From the NCBI GenBank assembly GCA_910577465.1, contig CAJTMM010000030.1:13543-28601 (forward strand): a stretch of 15,059 nt of DNA. Reading direction: 5' to 3'. Below, in pieces: positions 1 through 7,577 of the stretch. Under the pieces are notes generated by a model. That model saw nothing but the letters and a program-made list of their open reading frames with translations, had not been told where the DNA came from and did no database searches. The first letter of the stretch is position 1. Each line of letters begins with the position of its first letter. Origin of the DNA: an uncultured Muribaculaceae bacterium (GTDB lineage: Bacteria; Bacteroidota; Bacteroidia; Bacteroidales; Muribaculaceae). The position numbers and the translations under genes are program-made.

Positions 1-452
1 TAGGTGGAGCCAAAGAGAAAGCTCCGGAAGTGACCGATTTGGGCATAGTGGGCGAAGGCATCGGCAATGGCAGTGCCGCTATAGTTACAGCTACATGTTC
101 AGCAAAGAAAGCCGATAAGGTGACCGATGCGGATATAGCCCGGGCTGCCGTGCGCGGTGTGCTGTTTACCGGTTGGACCGACAAGGCAGGTGATGCCTAC
201 ATTGACAGCGCAACTAAACATCCGGCTGTTGCCGGTAGTGCCGATGCCGAAGTGCAGCATGCCGATTATTTCAAAGCTTTCTTCGAATCCAACGCTCCTA
301 TGAGCTATGTGACCATATTGCCTGATACGCGCAAAGTGGTGAAGTCAGGTAAGGTATATAAGGTAAGCCAGACAGTGACTGTCAACACCTCGGCTCTCAA
401 AGCCAAGTTGCAGAAAGATGGTGTTATCAAGGGATTACGCTCCGGTTGGTAA
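1..452 (+). CDS. Hypothetical protein, 5'-truncated; paralogue of the 1086-1586 lipoprotein
   Basis: The frame is open from base 3 to the TAA at 450-452, so the gene begins outside the window; the GTG at 30 is inside the frame and probably not the start. The visible 149 residues match the lipoprotein at 1086-1586: both carry an Ala/Lys-rich helix ending in A-V-x-x-V-L-F-x-G, then Y-F-x-x-F-F, then a C-terminal L-x-x-x-L-x-K-D-G-V-I. The visible N-terminal G-G-A-K-E-K-A-P-E lines up with the stretch just after the lipobox Cys of the paralogue, so it may also be a lipoprotein, but the signal peptide is not in view. The helix followed by VLF is reminiscent of the LPP20/FlgT-N fold. Function unknown; first visible member of a six-gene exported-protein cluster, 19 bases before the next gene. 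Confidence 0.75.
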   Translation, partial: GGAKEKAPEVTDLGIVGEGIGNGSAAIVTATCSAKKADKVTDADIARAAVRGVLFTGWTDKAGDAYIDSATKHPAVAGSADAEVQHADYFKAFFESNAPMSYVTILPDTRKVVKSGKVYKVSQTVTVNTSALKAKLQKDGVIKGLRSGW

Positions 453-471
453 TTATTTATAAAATCGAGTC

Positions 472-1059
472 ATGAAAAAAATATTATTGATTATTACATT
501 GCTGGCGACTGCATTTGCGGTGTCAGCACAGGACAATCAGGTTAAACGCATACCCTCCAAGGGTTACGACCCCAACCAGCAGCAATATACTACATTCAAC
601 CGTGGTTTCTGGTTTGCCGCTGAAGCTATGGGCGGTATCTCATGCCATCTCAAGGGACACAACCTCGGTTTCACTGAAGTGGACTTCACCGCCGGCTACC
701 GTTTCAGCCAGTACCTGCGTGCGGGTGTGGGCTTGGGTGCTCGTTACTACATAAAGCAGGAAGAACTCCGTCGCGGTTCCATCAAATGGGGTATGCCCAT
801 TTTCCTTGCCGTCCGTGGCAATCTTATGCCGGGTGAGTACCGTCACGCCGTGCCGTTCTACTCCGTTGAGGTCGGCGGTTCCGTACGCGACGGTTTTATG
901 CTGCGTCCATCCATAGGTGTGCGTATCGGTGAGCCGCGCGAAGCTTTCGTGTTGGCGTTGAGCTATATGGGACAGAATCTTGCCACTTACGATTCTGAAG
1001 GTGGCAAGTGCTCCAAATACACCAATTTCATAGCGTTGCGTCTTGGCTACGAGTTCTGA
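472..1059 (+). CDS. Small outer-membrane beta-barrel-like protein
   Basis: 195 residues. Residues 1-19 form a clear Sec signal peptide (Met-Lys-Lys, hydrophobic core, V-S-A before Gln20). The rest is a succession of short amphipathic strands with alternating aromatic/hydrophobic and polar residues and Gly-rich turns (about 45-58, 68-78, 82-93, 105-116, 128-138, 143-151, 158-166, 184-195). It ends in Phe after G-Y-E, as outer-membrane barrels usually do. The size suits an eight-stranded OmpA/OmpW-like barrel. It lies between the two paralogous small proteins of the cluster, 19 bases after the first and 26 before the second. Inference: it is the outer-membrane component of whatever the cluster assembles. 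It has no OmpA C-terminal peptidoglycan-binding domain. Family name not recognised. Confidence 0.75.
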   Translation: MKKILLIITLLATAFAVSAQDNQVKRIPSKGYDPNQQQYTTFNRGFWFAAEAMGGISCHLKGHNLGFTEVDFTAGYRFSQYLRAGVGLGARYYIKQEELRRGSIKWGMPIFLAVRGNLMPGEYRHAVPFYSVEVGGSVRDGFMLRPSIGVRIGEPREAFVLALSYMGQNLATYDSEGGKCSKYTNFIALRLGYEF

Positions 1060-1085
1060 TGTCATACAAAATTCCTACAACAGAT

Positions 1086-1586
1086 ATGAAGAAACTTAAT
1101 ATCATTTTAGCCGTGGTGTTGATTGCCGTAATGGCTGCCTGCGGCTCCAAAAAGACTGAAGTACCTTCGGCTTATGCCTACACCACATTTGAAACCACTT
1201 GCATGGGTGTCGAACATGATGGTTCACAGACACTGCGTGCTTGGGGTAAAGGCAACAACAAGGCAGATGCTATAGAACAGGCTAAGAAAAATGCCGTGTA
1301 CGATGTGCTGTTCAAGGGCATATCAGGCAATGGGGAATGTGCGCGTCGTCCGCTTGTCGGCGAAGTGAATGCCCGTGAACGCTATGCCAATTACTTCAAC
1401 CCGTTTTTCAGCGACGGAGGCGAGTATATGAAGTTTGTCAAGGAAGAGAAGTCTGGCGAGAAATCGCGTATCGAATCTAAGGCATCATCGCAGACCGCCT
1501 ATGGTATAATCGTTACCGTGGATCGCGAGGGACTGCGTCAGCAACTTGAAAAGGACGGTGTGATACGTCCCGGAACAACCCATTGA
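1086..1586 (+). CDS. Lipoprotein with LPP20/FlgT-N-like fold
   Basis: 166 residues from the ATG at 1086. An upstream in-frame ATG at 1008 lies inside the previous gene and would bury the signal peptide, so it is rejected. Residues 1-18 are a lipoprotein signal with the lipobox M-A-A-Cys19 followed by G-S-K-K. After it comes a strand with a conserved W-G-K-G, then the helix A-D-A-I-E-Q-A-K-K-N-A-V-Y-D-V-L-F-K-G, the arrangement seen in LPP20/FlgT-N domains of secretion and flagellar accessory proteins. The C-terminus has L-E-K-D-G-V-I. The truncated gene at 1-452 is a diverged paralogue over most of this length. Likely membrane-anchored; whether in the outer or inner membrane cannot be read from sequence. 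Molecular function unknown; the fold assignment is a pattern-level impression. Confidence 0.75.
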   Translation: MKKLNIILAVVLIAVMAACGSKKTEVPSAYAYTTFETTCMGVEHDGSQTLRAWGKGNNKADAIEQAKKNAVYDVLFKGISGNGECARRPLVGEVNARERYANYFNPFFSDGGEYMKFVKEEKSGEKSRIESKASSQTAYGIIVTVDREGLRQQLEKDGVIRPGTTH

Positions 1587-1617
1587 TTACATCTCAAATC
1601 ATTTAAATAGATAAGCA

Positions 1618-2571
1618 ATGAAAAATATACTTAAATATCTTGCCGCTACCGCTGTGCTCTCATCTTCAGTAATGGCTGTGGCAGCACCCCCTAAACTCAT
1701 GCTTCTGCCCGATAAATCATGGTGCATATCCAAAGGTTATATTACCGAAAGCACTCGCAACGGAAAGACCGTGAAGGATGAGAATTTCGATGAGGCTCTT
1801 TACGACAATGATTTCGTCAATGTCAAGACCGCGATACATGGCATAATGCAGGAAAACAATTTCCCGTTGGTCGATGCCGCTGCTCAGAATGAAAGCGACG
1901 ATGAGGATGAAATGTTTGATGAGGCATTTGAAGGTGCCGAAACCGGTTCGGGCGTCAAGACCAACGCTTACGATGAACTGCTCAAACGCAACAAGCCGGA
2001 CATAACGCTCAAGGTGGGATGGAATGTAAATCCTGCAGGTATGAACTACTCTGCCGACTACCGCATAGAAGCCATCGACTCATATTCCAACAAAGCCGTT
2101 GCATCCGTAGCAGGTCAGACAGGTCTTGTCCCCCGCTCCGTGCCATTGTCGGCTGCTATCAAGAAAACTGCGTCAAACAATATGGACGATTTCCTCGCCA
2201 AGCTGCAAGCGCACTTCAACGACCTCCAGGACAACGGCCGCGAGGTGATGGTCGACATTCGCATAGTCGACAACGGTGCCGGTTTGAGCTTCTCCAAGGA
2301 TTTCGGCGATAAGGAACTGTCTGAGGTAATCTACGAATGGATGTCCGACAACACGGTCAATCATCAATTCTCCGAACGCTCTGCCGGCCGCACACTCCTA
2401 CGCTACGACCAGGTGCGCATACCTATGTTCGACCCCTCGGGTCGTCCCATGCAGGTTTCGCAGTTCGTCAAGCAGCTCCAGCGTTACCTCAAGGCAGCGC
2501 CATATAAGATTAAGGCAGAGGACCGCTCCACCGGATTGGGTCGTGGCAGGTTGTATCTCGGTGAAAAATAA
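1618..2571 (+). CDS. Exported protein resembling DUF6175 family
   Basis: 317 residues. Signal peptide at about 1-23 (cleavage near A-V-A-A before P-P). The mature protein opens with P-K-L-M-L-L-P-D-K-S-W-C, then about 62-200 resembles a periplasmic alpha/beta domain with a central K-P-D-I-T-L-K-V-G-W. An acidic low-complexity stretch (about 92-107, S-D-D-E-D-E) interrupts it. The C-terminal half has N-G-R-E-V-M-V-D-I-R-I (206-216), W-M-x-D-N-T-V (241-247), Q-V-R-I-P (265-269) and a terminal Y-L-G-E-K. From memory these landmarks match the Bacteroidales family called DUF6175; the name needs a profile search. No catalytic motif is evident. The LLP...KPDI pattern recalls CsgG/TolB-N-type assembly proteins. 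It sits 31 bases after the lipoprotein and 42 before the next cluster member. Confidence 0.75.
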   Translation: MKNILKYLAATAVLSSSVMAVAAPPKLMLLPDKSWCISKGYITESTRNGKTVKDENFDEALYDNDFVNVKTAIHGIMQENNFPLVDAAAQNESDDEDEMFDEAFEGAETGSGVKTNAYDELLKRNKPDITLKVGWNVNPAGMNYSADYRIEAIDSYSNKAVASVAGQTGLVPRSVPLSAAIKKTASNNMDDFLAKLQAHFNDLQDNGREVMVDIRIVDNGAGLSFSKDFGDKELSEVIYEWMSDNTVNHQFSERSAGRTLLRYDQVRIPMFDPSGRPMQVSQFVKQLQRYLKAAPYKIKAEDRSTGLGRGRLYLGEK

Positions 2572-2613
2572 TACGCGTCATAAATATTTTAATCAAGCTA
2601 TAACGACATTATC

Positions 2614-3555
2614 ATGATACGTTACATATATAAATCCCTGCTCTCACTTGCAGCGTTAGCCTGTGCATATTCCGCATCGGCATCCGAGTGTGAACTCAGC
2701 ATCTCAATAGCCCCCATACAGGACAATCCTGATGTGCCCCAGGCTGTTGCCGAACGGTTACAGTCGCGGTTGCGCACCGCCATGTCGCAAGTCGGCGTCG
2801 TGGCAGGCGACTATGACTGTCAGTTCTTTGTAACCGGCAAGTTTGACAATGCCTACGAGGAAAAAGCCGGTGGTGTAGGGGGACAATATCTGATCAAGAC
2901 CACCCTCTCGCTCTATATCGGTGACGCTGAAAACAAGCGTACCTACGCATCGCGCCAGTTCGACCTCAAGGGTGTAGGCAAAACCCAGCAGCTTGCCTAC
3001 ATGCGCGCTCTCTCCTCACTCAGCGCCGAAAACCGCGAATTTGTCGATTTCGTCGAGTCCGGTAAAGCTAAGGTAATCGACTACTTCAACAAAAATTACA
3101 ACACCTACCTCAATAAAGCCCGTACCGCACTCAAGAACCGCAGCTACGAGGAAGCCCTATATTTCGCCACCCAAGTGCCCGAATGCTGCGTGGGCTATGA
3201 GCAGGCAAATGCTCTCACCATGACCATCTTCACCGATTTCATCAACTATCAGGGACAGATGCTTCTGGCTCAGGCAAAAGGTGCATGGGCTGCCGACCCT
3301 ACTGCCGACGGCGCTGCTGAAGCCCACGGCTATCTCGCGCAGATTGACCCGTCGGCATCCTGCTATCCCGCAGCCACCGCATTCGGTAATGAGATTGCCA
3401 AGGTTGTAAAAGCCAACTGGGACTTCGAGAACAAGGAAAAATACAAGGATGCCGTCGCACTTGAGCGCCAGCGTATCGAAGCCGCACGCCAGATTGGTGT
3501 GGAATGGGGCAAAAACCAGCCGCAGCACACCTATGAGATAAACTGGGTGTACTGA
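2614..3555 (+). CDS. Exported protein with CsgG/TolB-N/FlgT-like N-terminal domain
   Basis: 313 residues. Signal peptide at about 1-24 (S-A-S-A before Ser/Glu). The mature N-terminus E-C-E-L-S-I-S-I-A-P-I-Q-D is a beta-strand with a conserved proline. A helix with V-A-E-R-L-Q-S-R-L-R-T-A-M and then G-V follow, and then D-C-Q-F-F-V-T-G-K-F. This order (strand-P, helix, G-V, strand) is typical of CsgG, TolB-N, LpoB and FlgT-M domains. Residues about 160-225 are helical with a TPR-like hairpin (Y-L-N-K-A-R-T-A-L-K-N-R-S-Y-E-E-A-L). The C-terminal third is mostly helical and charged. Cys26/Cys69 and Cys191/Cys192/Cys250 could form disulfides in the periplasm. Product family not recognised; the domain reading is pattern-based. 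Fifth gene in the cluster. Confidence 0.7.
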   Translation: MIRYIYKSLLSLAALACAYSASASECELSISIAPIQDNPDVPQAVAERLQSRLRTAMSQVGVVAGDYDCQFFVTGKFDNAYEEKAGGVGGQYLIKTTLSLYIGDAENKRTYASRQFDLKGVGKTQQLAYMRALSSLSAENREFVDFVESGKAKVIDYFNKNYNTYLNKARTALKNRSYEEALYFATQVPECCVGYEQANALTMTIFTDFINYQGQMLLAQAKGAWAADPTADGAAEAHGYLAQIDPSASCYPAATAFGNEIAKVVKANWDFENKEKYKDAVALERQRIEAARQIGVEWGKNQPQHTYEINWVY

Positions 3556-3604
3556 TTCCGCCAATTATGAAAACACAAACACACACAATATTCAATTCAT
3601 TATC

Positions 3605-5098
3605 ATGAAACTATCCAATTCCATCCTTTGCGGTGCATTAGCTGCTTTAATGGCAGTGCCCGCCACGGCTTCGGCCGCCGACGAGCCCACGTTCATGCGC
3701 AGCTCCATCTACACGATTCTCGTAAACAGCGACAAGCAGAACGAACGTCTTGAAAACGAAGCCAAGGAGGTAGACTCCAAAGGCTACCAGCAGATGATTG
3801 AGAAATATGGCGACAGCCGCCTGTTGTCATCAGTTCCCGCCACTACATTCCCGCACATCGGCATTCCCGTGCAGTTCAACGATCACAACCTTGGGCTGCG
3901 CATCGTCAACTACGACCTTCTCAAGGAATCCGTTACCCCCGACGAAGCCAAGGCGGCACGTCCCAAAGGTGGCGGTGCCGGAAAAGCGTTCAAGTCATTC
4001 GGCGGTGCCATGCTCGGCGGCGGTGCCGGAAAGAACGAATCTTCTATACTCCGTGTCGAGGAGGTCGACGAATATATGCACGCCGTGATGCAACGCTACT
4101 TCCGCGAAAATCACGTGGCGGACAGCCTTGTGGCAAAATGGTTCAACTATAATCCCGCTGAGACCGCGCAATTCAACGACTACCTCATACAGGACCGTGG
4201 CTTGCAGAACGCGTCGGCTGCCGATATCGCCAAGGCATCGGCCGATGACAATGCCAAGATAATGCTCGCAGGACAAGGCTATGAGCTAATCAACAATACC
4301 TATGTCGTAGCCGTAAACCTCCGCTTCCGCAACAACAAGGCTGTAGTAAAGGAGGCCGGTGAAGCTGCCGGAACCGTTGGTGCCGTTGCCGACCAGTTCG
4401 GTGGTGGCGGTTGGGGCAAACTCATCGGCGGTGCTGCCAAACTCGGCACCAAACTTGCATCAGGCAAGATGAAAGACAGCTACTCCGTGACTGCCATGAC
4501 CCACCTCTACAAACTACAGTGGAACGACTCCATACGCGACCTGCTCGGTGACAACGTACTCTATAAGGAAGGCGCCACCATGGACGATCTCCTACGTCTC
4601 GGTGTCTGCTCCCTCGACTACGTAGGGCAGTGCAAGGCATCCTCCGGTGTGAAGAACAACGACAATAAGTCCCTCGACGAACTTGCAGGCGTAGCTACCG
4701 TACGCGCCATCGACAAGGCAATCGCTAAATTACAGGTCGAAAACGAGGTGTTCCGCACCAAGGTCCCTGTTTCCAAATGCGAGGATGGCTTTGTTTATGC
4801 CAAGATAGGCTCCAAGGAAGGATTGAACCCTGATGATGAATACGAAATCCTTGAAATGTCGGAAGACGAAGCCGGCAGAATCAAATACAAATCGGTAGGC
4901 TCTGCCAAGGTAGTCAAGGACCACATCTGGTTCAACACCGCCGGTGCAGACGATATCATAGCCCTCGCCGACGACAAGGAAGCCGCCAAGATGAAAGCCG
5001 CGCAGGAACTCGGCTACACCAAGCTAAAGGCAAATAAGAAAAACGACTTCTCAGGCTACTATCTCCGCCTGAAGAAGAAAAAAGGCAAAATCGAATAA
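3605..5098 (+). CDS. Exported protein with glycine-zipper segments and FlgT-C-like tail
   Basis: 497 residues. Signal peptide about 1-24 (T-A-S-A before A-D-E). Residues 25-110 are mixed alpha/beta. Two Gly/Ala-rich stretches follow: 120-143 holds the motif G-G-G-A-G-K twice, and 251-288 has repeated small-residue spacing (G-x-x-G, G-G-G-G, G-G-A-A, G-T-K). Such glycine zippers can pack in or on membranes. Residues 223-242 and 291-310 look like beta-strands around the second stretch. Residues about 362-444 (A-V-A-x-T-V-R-A-I-D-K-A-I-A, then V-P-V-S-K-C-E-D-G-F-V-Y-A-K-I-G-S-K-E-G-L-N-P-D-D-E-Y-E-I-L and V-G-S-A-K-V) resemble the FlgT C-terminal beta-barrel. The tail is very Lys-rich. Last gene of the cluster, followed by an intrinsic terminator. 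Function unknown. Confidence 0.7.
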   Translation: MKLSNSILCGALAALMAVPATASAADEPTFMRSSIYTILVNSDKQNERLENEAKEVDSKGYQQMIEKYGDSRLLSSVPATTFPHIGIPVQFNDHNLGLRIVNYDLLKESVTPDEAKAARPKGGGAGKAFKSFGGAMLGGGAGKNESSILRVEEVDEYMHAVMQRYFRENHVADSLVAKWFNYNPAETAQFNDYLIQDRGLQNASAADIAKASADDNAKIMLAGQGYELINNTYVVAVNLRFRNNKAVVKEAGEAAGTVGAVADQFGGGGWGKLIGGAAKLGTKLASGKMKDSYSVTAMTHLYKLQWNDSIRDLLGDNVLYKEGATMDDLLRLGVCSLDYVGQCKASSGVKNNDNKSLDELAGVATVRAIDKAIAKLQVENEVFRTKVPVSKCEDGFVYAKIGSKEGLNPDDEYEILEMSEDEAGRIKYKSVGSAKVVKDHIWFNTAGADDIIALADDKEAAKMKAAQELGYTKLKANKKNDFSGYYLRLKKKKGKIE

Positions 5099-5125
5099 TC
5101 CCCATCCCTTTACATCAACCCCTCA

Positions 5126-5161
5126 GGCGGCGGACCCATGCACGGTTCGCCGCTCCCTTTT
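5126..5161 (+). terminator. Rho-independent terminator of the exported-protein cluster
   Basis: A 10-bp stem (GCGGCGGACC with GGTTCGCCGC, one G-T wobble, arms 5127-5136 and 5144-5153) encloses a 7-base loop. An outer G-T pair can extend it. A short pyrimidine tract ending in TTTT (5154-5161) follows. It begins 28 bases after the last stop codon of the cluster and lies before the promoter of the next unit, so it separates the two transcription units. Confidence 0.75.
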
Positions 5162-5215
5162 ATCCGCACCGGGCAATTATTTAACCGATTCTGCCCCAAA
5201 TTCCCGATTATTCAC

Positions 5216-5223
5216 TATGTTTG
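5216..5223 (+). promoter_or_regulatory. Bacteroidetes -7 promoter element for the alcohol dehydrogenase
   Basis: TATGTTTG matches the Bacteroidetes consensus TAnnTTTG exactly. It lies 29 bases upstream of the ATG at 5253 and downstream of the terminator. No clear -33 TTTG box is seen at the usual spacing, so strength and the precise start point are uncertain. The leader would be about 20-25 bases. Confidence 0.55.
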
Positions 5224-5252
5224 CACAAGTAAAACCGTAAACGTTACCCTCC

Positions 5253-6422
5253 ATGGACAATTTCACATACTGTACCCCCACCAAATACATCTTCGGCAGT
5301 GACGCCGAACTGCAGGCAGGCACTCAGCTCGCCGCCCTCGGCATCAATAACGTACTTGTGTGCTACGGCGGTGGTTCCGTTGTGCGCAGCGGTCTGCTCG
5401 AACGCGTCGAGACATCCCTTGCCCAATCCGGCATCACGTTCGTAGAGCTCGGCGGCATACAGCCCAACCCCACCGACCCTAAGGTTCGCGAAGGTATCGA
5501 CCTCTGCCGCCGCACCGCTATCCAGGGAATCCTCGCCGTAGGCGGCGGATCCGTCATCGATACCGCCAAAGCCATAGCCGCAGGCGTGCCGTACGATGGC
5601 GATTTCTGGGACTTCTGGGCAGGAAAAGCCACCGTTACCGAAGCACTTCCGGTTGGCGTGGTGCTCACCATCCCGGCAGCCGGAAGCGAAGGTTCGGGCA
5701 ACTCCGTCATTACCCTTCTCGACGGGATGCACAAGATAAGCCTGCGCACCGACTTCGCGCTGCGCCCCAAGTTCGCCCTCATGAACCCTGAGCTTACATT
5801 CACTCTCCCCCCGGAGCAGACTGCCGCCGGCATTGCCGACATGATGGCACACATATTCGAACGCTATTTCACCACCACCCCCGACGTCGAAGTCACCGAC
5901 CGCATATCCGAAGGCTTGCTCATGGCAATCATCGACCAGGCGGCTAAAGTAATGGCAGCCCCCACCGACTATCAGGCACGCGCCAACATCATGTGGAGCG
6001 GTACACTCGCCCACAATGGTATCTGCGGCACCGGACGCCGCGAAGATTGGGTGAGCCACTTCATGGAACATGAAATCTCGGCAGTTTACGGCGTAACACA
6101 CGGTTCCGGACTTGCCGTCATACAACCTGCATGGATGACATTCATGGCACACCACGCACCGCAGCGCGGAGCGCAATTGGCACGGCGTGTGTTTGCCGTC
6201 GACGAACCCGACGACACCCTCGCCGCCCTCCAGGGCATAGCCTGTCTCAAAGCCTTCTACCGCAGCATCGGTCTGCCTGTCACATTCGCCCAACTCGGCA
6301 TCGACCACCCCGACATACCGCTGCTCGTAGCCAAGCTCCACGAAAACAAAGGTCCCGAAATCGGTGGCTACTACCGTCTCACCCCCGCCGATACCGCTGA
6401 AATCTATCGCCTTGCACTCTGA
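5253..6422 (+). CDS. Iron-containing alcohol dehydrogenase (YqhD/BdhA type)
   Basis: 389 residues, normal length for the family; cytosolic. It should interconvert short-chain aldehydes or ketones and alcohols with NAD(P)H. The N-terminal nucleotide-binding domain has G-G-G-S (39-42) and the conserved G-G-G-S-V-I-D-T-A-K-A (97-107). The C-terminal helical domain carries the divalent-metal ligands Asp196, His200, His269 and His283; their spacing (4, 69, 14) equals that of E. coli YqhD, where I recall D194, H198, H267, H281. Active-site helix A-D-M-M-A-H and the H-x-x-x-H...V-T-H-G-S-G-L-A signature are intact. Likely NADPH-preferring, with broad aldehyde detoxification or butanol-type activity; the exact substrate cannot be told. 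It is the first gene of a two-gene unit: its TGA overlaps the ATG of the acyltransferase by one base. Confidence 0.93.
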   Translation: MDNFTYCTPTKYIFGSDAELQAGTQLAALGINNVLVCYGGGSVVRSGLLERVETSLAQSGITFVELGGIQPNPTDPKVREGIDLCRRTAIQGILAVGGGSVIDTAKAIAAGVPYDGDFWDFWAGKATVTEALPVGVVLTIPAAGSEGSGNSVITLLDGMHKISLRTDFALRPKFALMNPELTFTLPPEQTAAGIADMMAHIFERYFTTTPDVEVTDRISEGLLMAIIDQAAKVMAAPTDYQARANIMWSGTLAHNGICGTGRREDWVSHFMEHEISAVYGVTHGSGLAVIQPAWMTFMAHHAPQRGAQLARRVFAVDEPDDTLAALQGIACLKAFYRSIGLPVTFAQLGIDHPDIPLLVAKLHENKGPEIGGYYRLTPADTAEIYRLAL

Positions 6423-7354
6423 TGGATATACGTCGCGTCACCCCCGGGGAATATTCCCGCGCATTCGCTGAATACCCACACGTGTTCAACACTGTGGCAT
6501 TCTCCGAACTCAATGCCTGGAAATGCTGGCAGATACACTATCTGCTCATATCCGACACGCGTCTGCGCGCCGGATTCATCCTCGGCGAAACCGACACCGC
6601 GCTATCCTCGCCATTCTCCGCACCCTTTGGCGGTCCTACCTTCACGCGGCACCAGCACCTCACCACCATCTGTGCCATCTTCCGCACCCTCAATGACTAC
6701 GCACACTCATTGTCCAAGGACCTCCGTATTACCCTCCCGCCGATGTGGCACAACCCGGGCACCCTCTCGCAGTGCGTCAGTGCCCTCTCGATACTGCCCG
6801 GAGCCGCACCCGTCATCGACGTATGCTACCACATGCCCCTTGGCGATTCGGCAGATCCGCTGCCCCATTCCGTAGCACGGGCGCGCGGGGCATTGCGGCA
6901 GGCGCTCGCACGGCAGTTCACATTCACCGTAGGCGACGCATCACCCCACCTCGTCCAACGTGCCTACGACATAGTCAAGGACAATCACACTCAGCGTGGT
7001 TACCCTGTTCGTATGACACCCGACGACATGCTACGCACCGCAGCGATGATGAACGCCGACACATTCTTCCTCACCACCCCCGACGGCACCGATGCCGCAG
7101 CGGCAATCGTGTTCACCACGCTTCCCTCTGTGGCGCAACCCATCCTTTGGGGCGACAACGTATCGCTCCACGACCACCGCACCATGCACCGTCTATGCTT
7201 CGAGATAGCACGGTTCTATGCCGCGCGCCGATACTCCGTACTCGACCTCGGTCCGGCATCCCTACATGGCATCCCCGACCTCGGTCTCGCTTTCTTCAAG
7301 GAAAGTCTCGGCTTCACGCCATCACTGCGGTACACATTTCACATCCCGCGTTAG
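6422..7354 (+). CDS. GNAT/FemAB-like acyltransferase
   Basis: 310 residues; no signal peptide or membrane segment. The architecture looks like two GNAT-like halves, as in FemAB-type proteins. The N-terminal half (about 1-140) has F-N-T-V-A-F-S-E-L-N and a Gly/Pro-rich S-A-P-F-G-G-P-T-F. The C-terminal half (about 150-305) has the helix with D-N-H-T-Q-R-G-Y-P-V-R-M, the strand F-F-L-T-T-P-D-G-T-D-A-A-A-A-I-V-F, a D-L-G-P-A-S strand and the closing F-F-K-E-S-L-G-F-T-P-S motif common near the acyl-CoA or peptidyl acceptor site. Substrate unknown; amino-acyl or acetyl transfer is a family-level guess. The start ATG uses the last base of the dehydrogenase stop, which implies translational coupling. 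It converges with a - strand gene, the two stop codons overlapping. Confidence 0.65.
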   Translation: MDIRRVTPGEYSRAFAEYPHVFNTVAFSELNAWKCWQIHYLLISDTRLRAGFILGETDTALSSPFSAPFGGPTFTRHQHLTTICAIFRTLNDYAHSLSKDLRITLPPMWHNPGTLSQCVSALSILPGAAPVIDVCYHMPLGDSADPLPHSVARARGALRQALARQFTFTVGDASPHLVQRAYDIVKDNHTQRGYPVRMTPDDMLRTAAMMNADTFFLTTPDGTDAAAAIVFTTLPSVAQPILWGDNVSLHDHRTMHRLCFEIARFYAARRYSVLDLGPASLHGIPDLGLAFFKESLGFTPSLRYTFHIPR

Positions 7355-7572
7355 TCCGCATTCTCGCGCAGCACCGAACGCACCTTGTCCACGGCGAGCG
7401 CTATCGCATCAAGCAGCCGCAGAGCCTCCTCCGAGCGAACGCGCTCCAGGCGCAGCTCCACCAGCTCCTTTATCACCTGTTCTATCTCCTTGATGGTGTA
7501 CTCTGTGAAATTCACCTCCTCGCGGGCAAGCACACGTTCCAGCAAGCCCTTCTTCGATTCTTTCTTCGACAT
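7351..7572 (-). CDS. Small helical protein, hypothetical
   Basis: 73 residues from the ATG at 7572 (M-S-K-K-E-S-K-K...); an in-frame ATG at 7596 would add eight residues but lies inside an inverted repeat, so the shorter form is preferred. The protein is charged, has no Cys or Trp and is predicted almost entirely helical. Hydrophobic residues are spaced like heptads (I-E-Q-V-I-K-E-L-V-E-L-R-L-E-R-V ... L-L-D-A-I-A-L-A-V-D-K-V), so it probably forms a coiled-coil or helical bundle. The TAA stop overlaps the TAG of the convergent acyltransferase. No family recognised. A coding call is favoured over chance because the composition is coherent and it occupies otherwise gene-free sequence. Confidence 0.6.
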   Translation of the reverse strand: MSKKESKKGLLERVLAREEVNFTEYTIKEIEQVIKELVELRLERVRSEEALRLLDAIALAVDKVRSVLRENAD

Positions 7573-7577
7573 AATAT

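Noticed and set aside
1008..1085. Upstream start for the 166-aa lipoprotein
   Set aside because: It would overlap the preceding gene by 52 bases and place 26 residues before a perfect lipoprotein signal peptide.
5244..6341. 365-codon open frame on the - strand
   Set aside because: Antisense to the alcohol dehydrogenase, which has all four metal ligands at family spacing. Cys/Gly/His-rich composition of the antisense product is an artefact.
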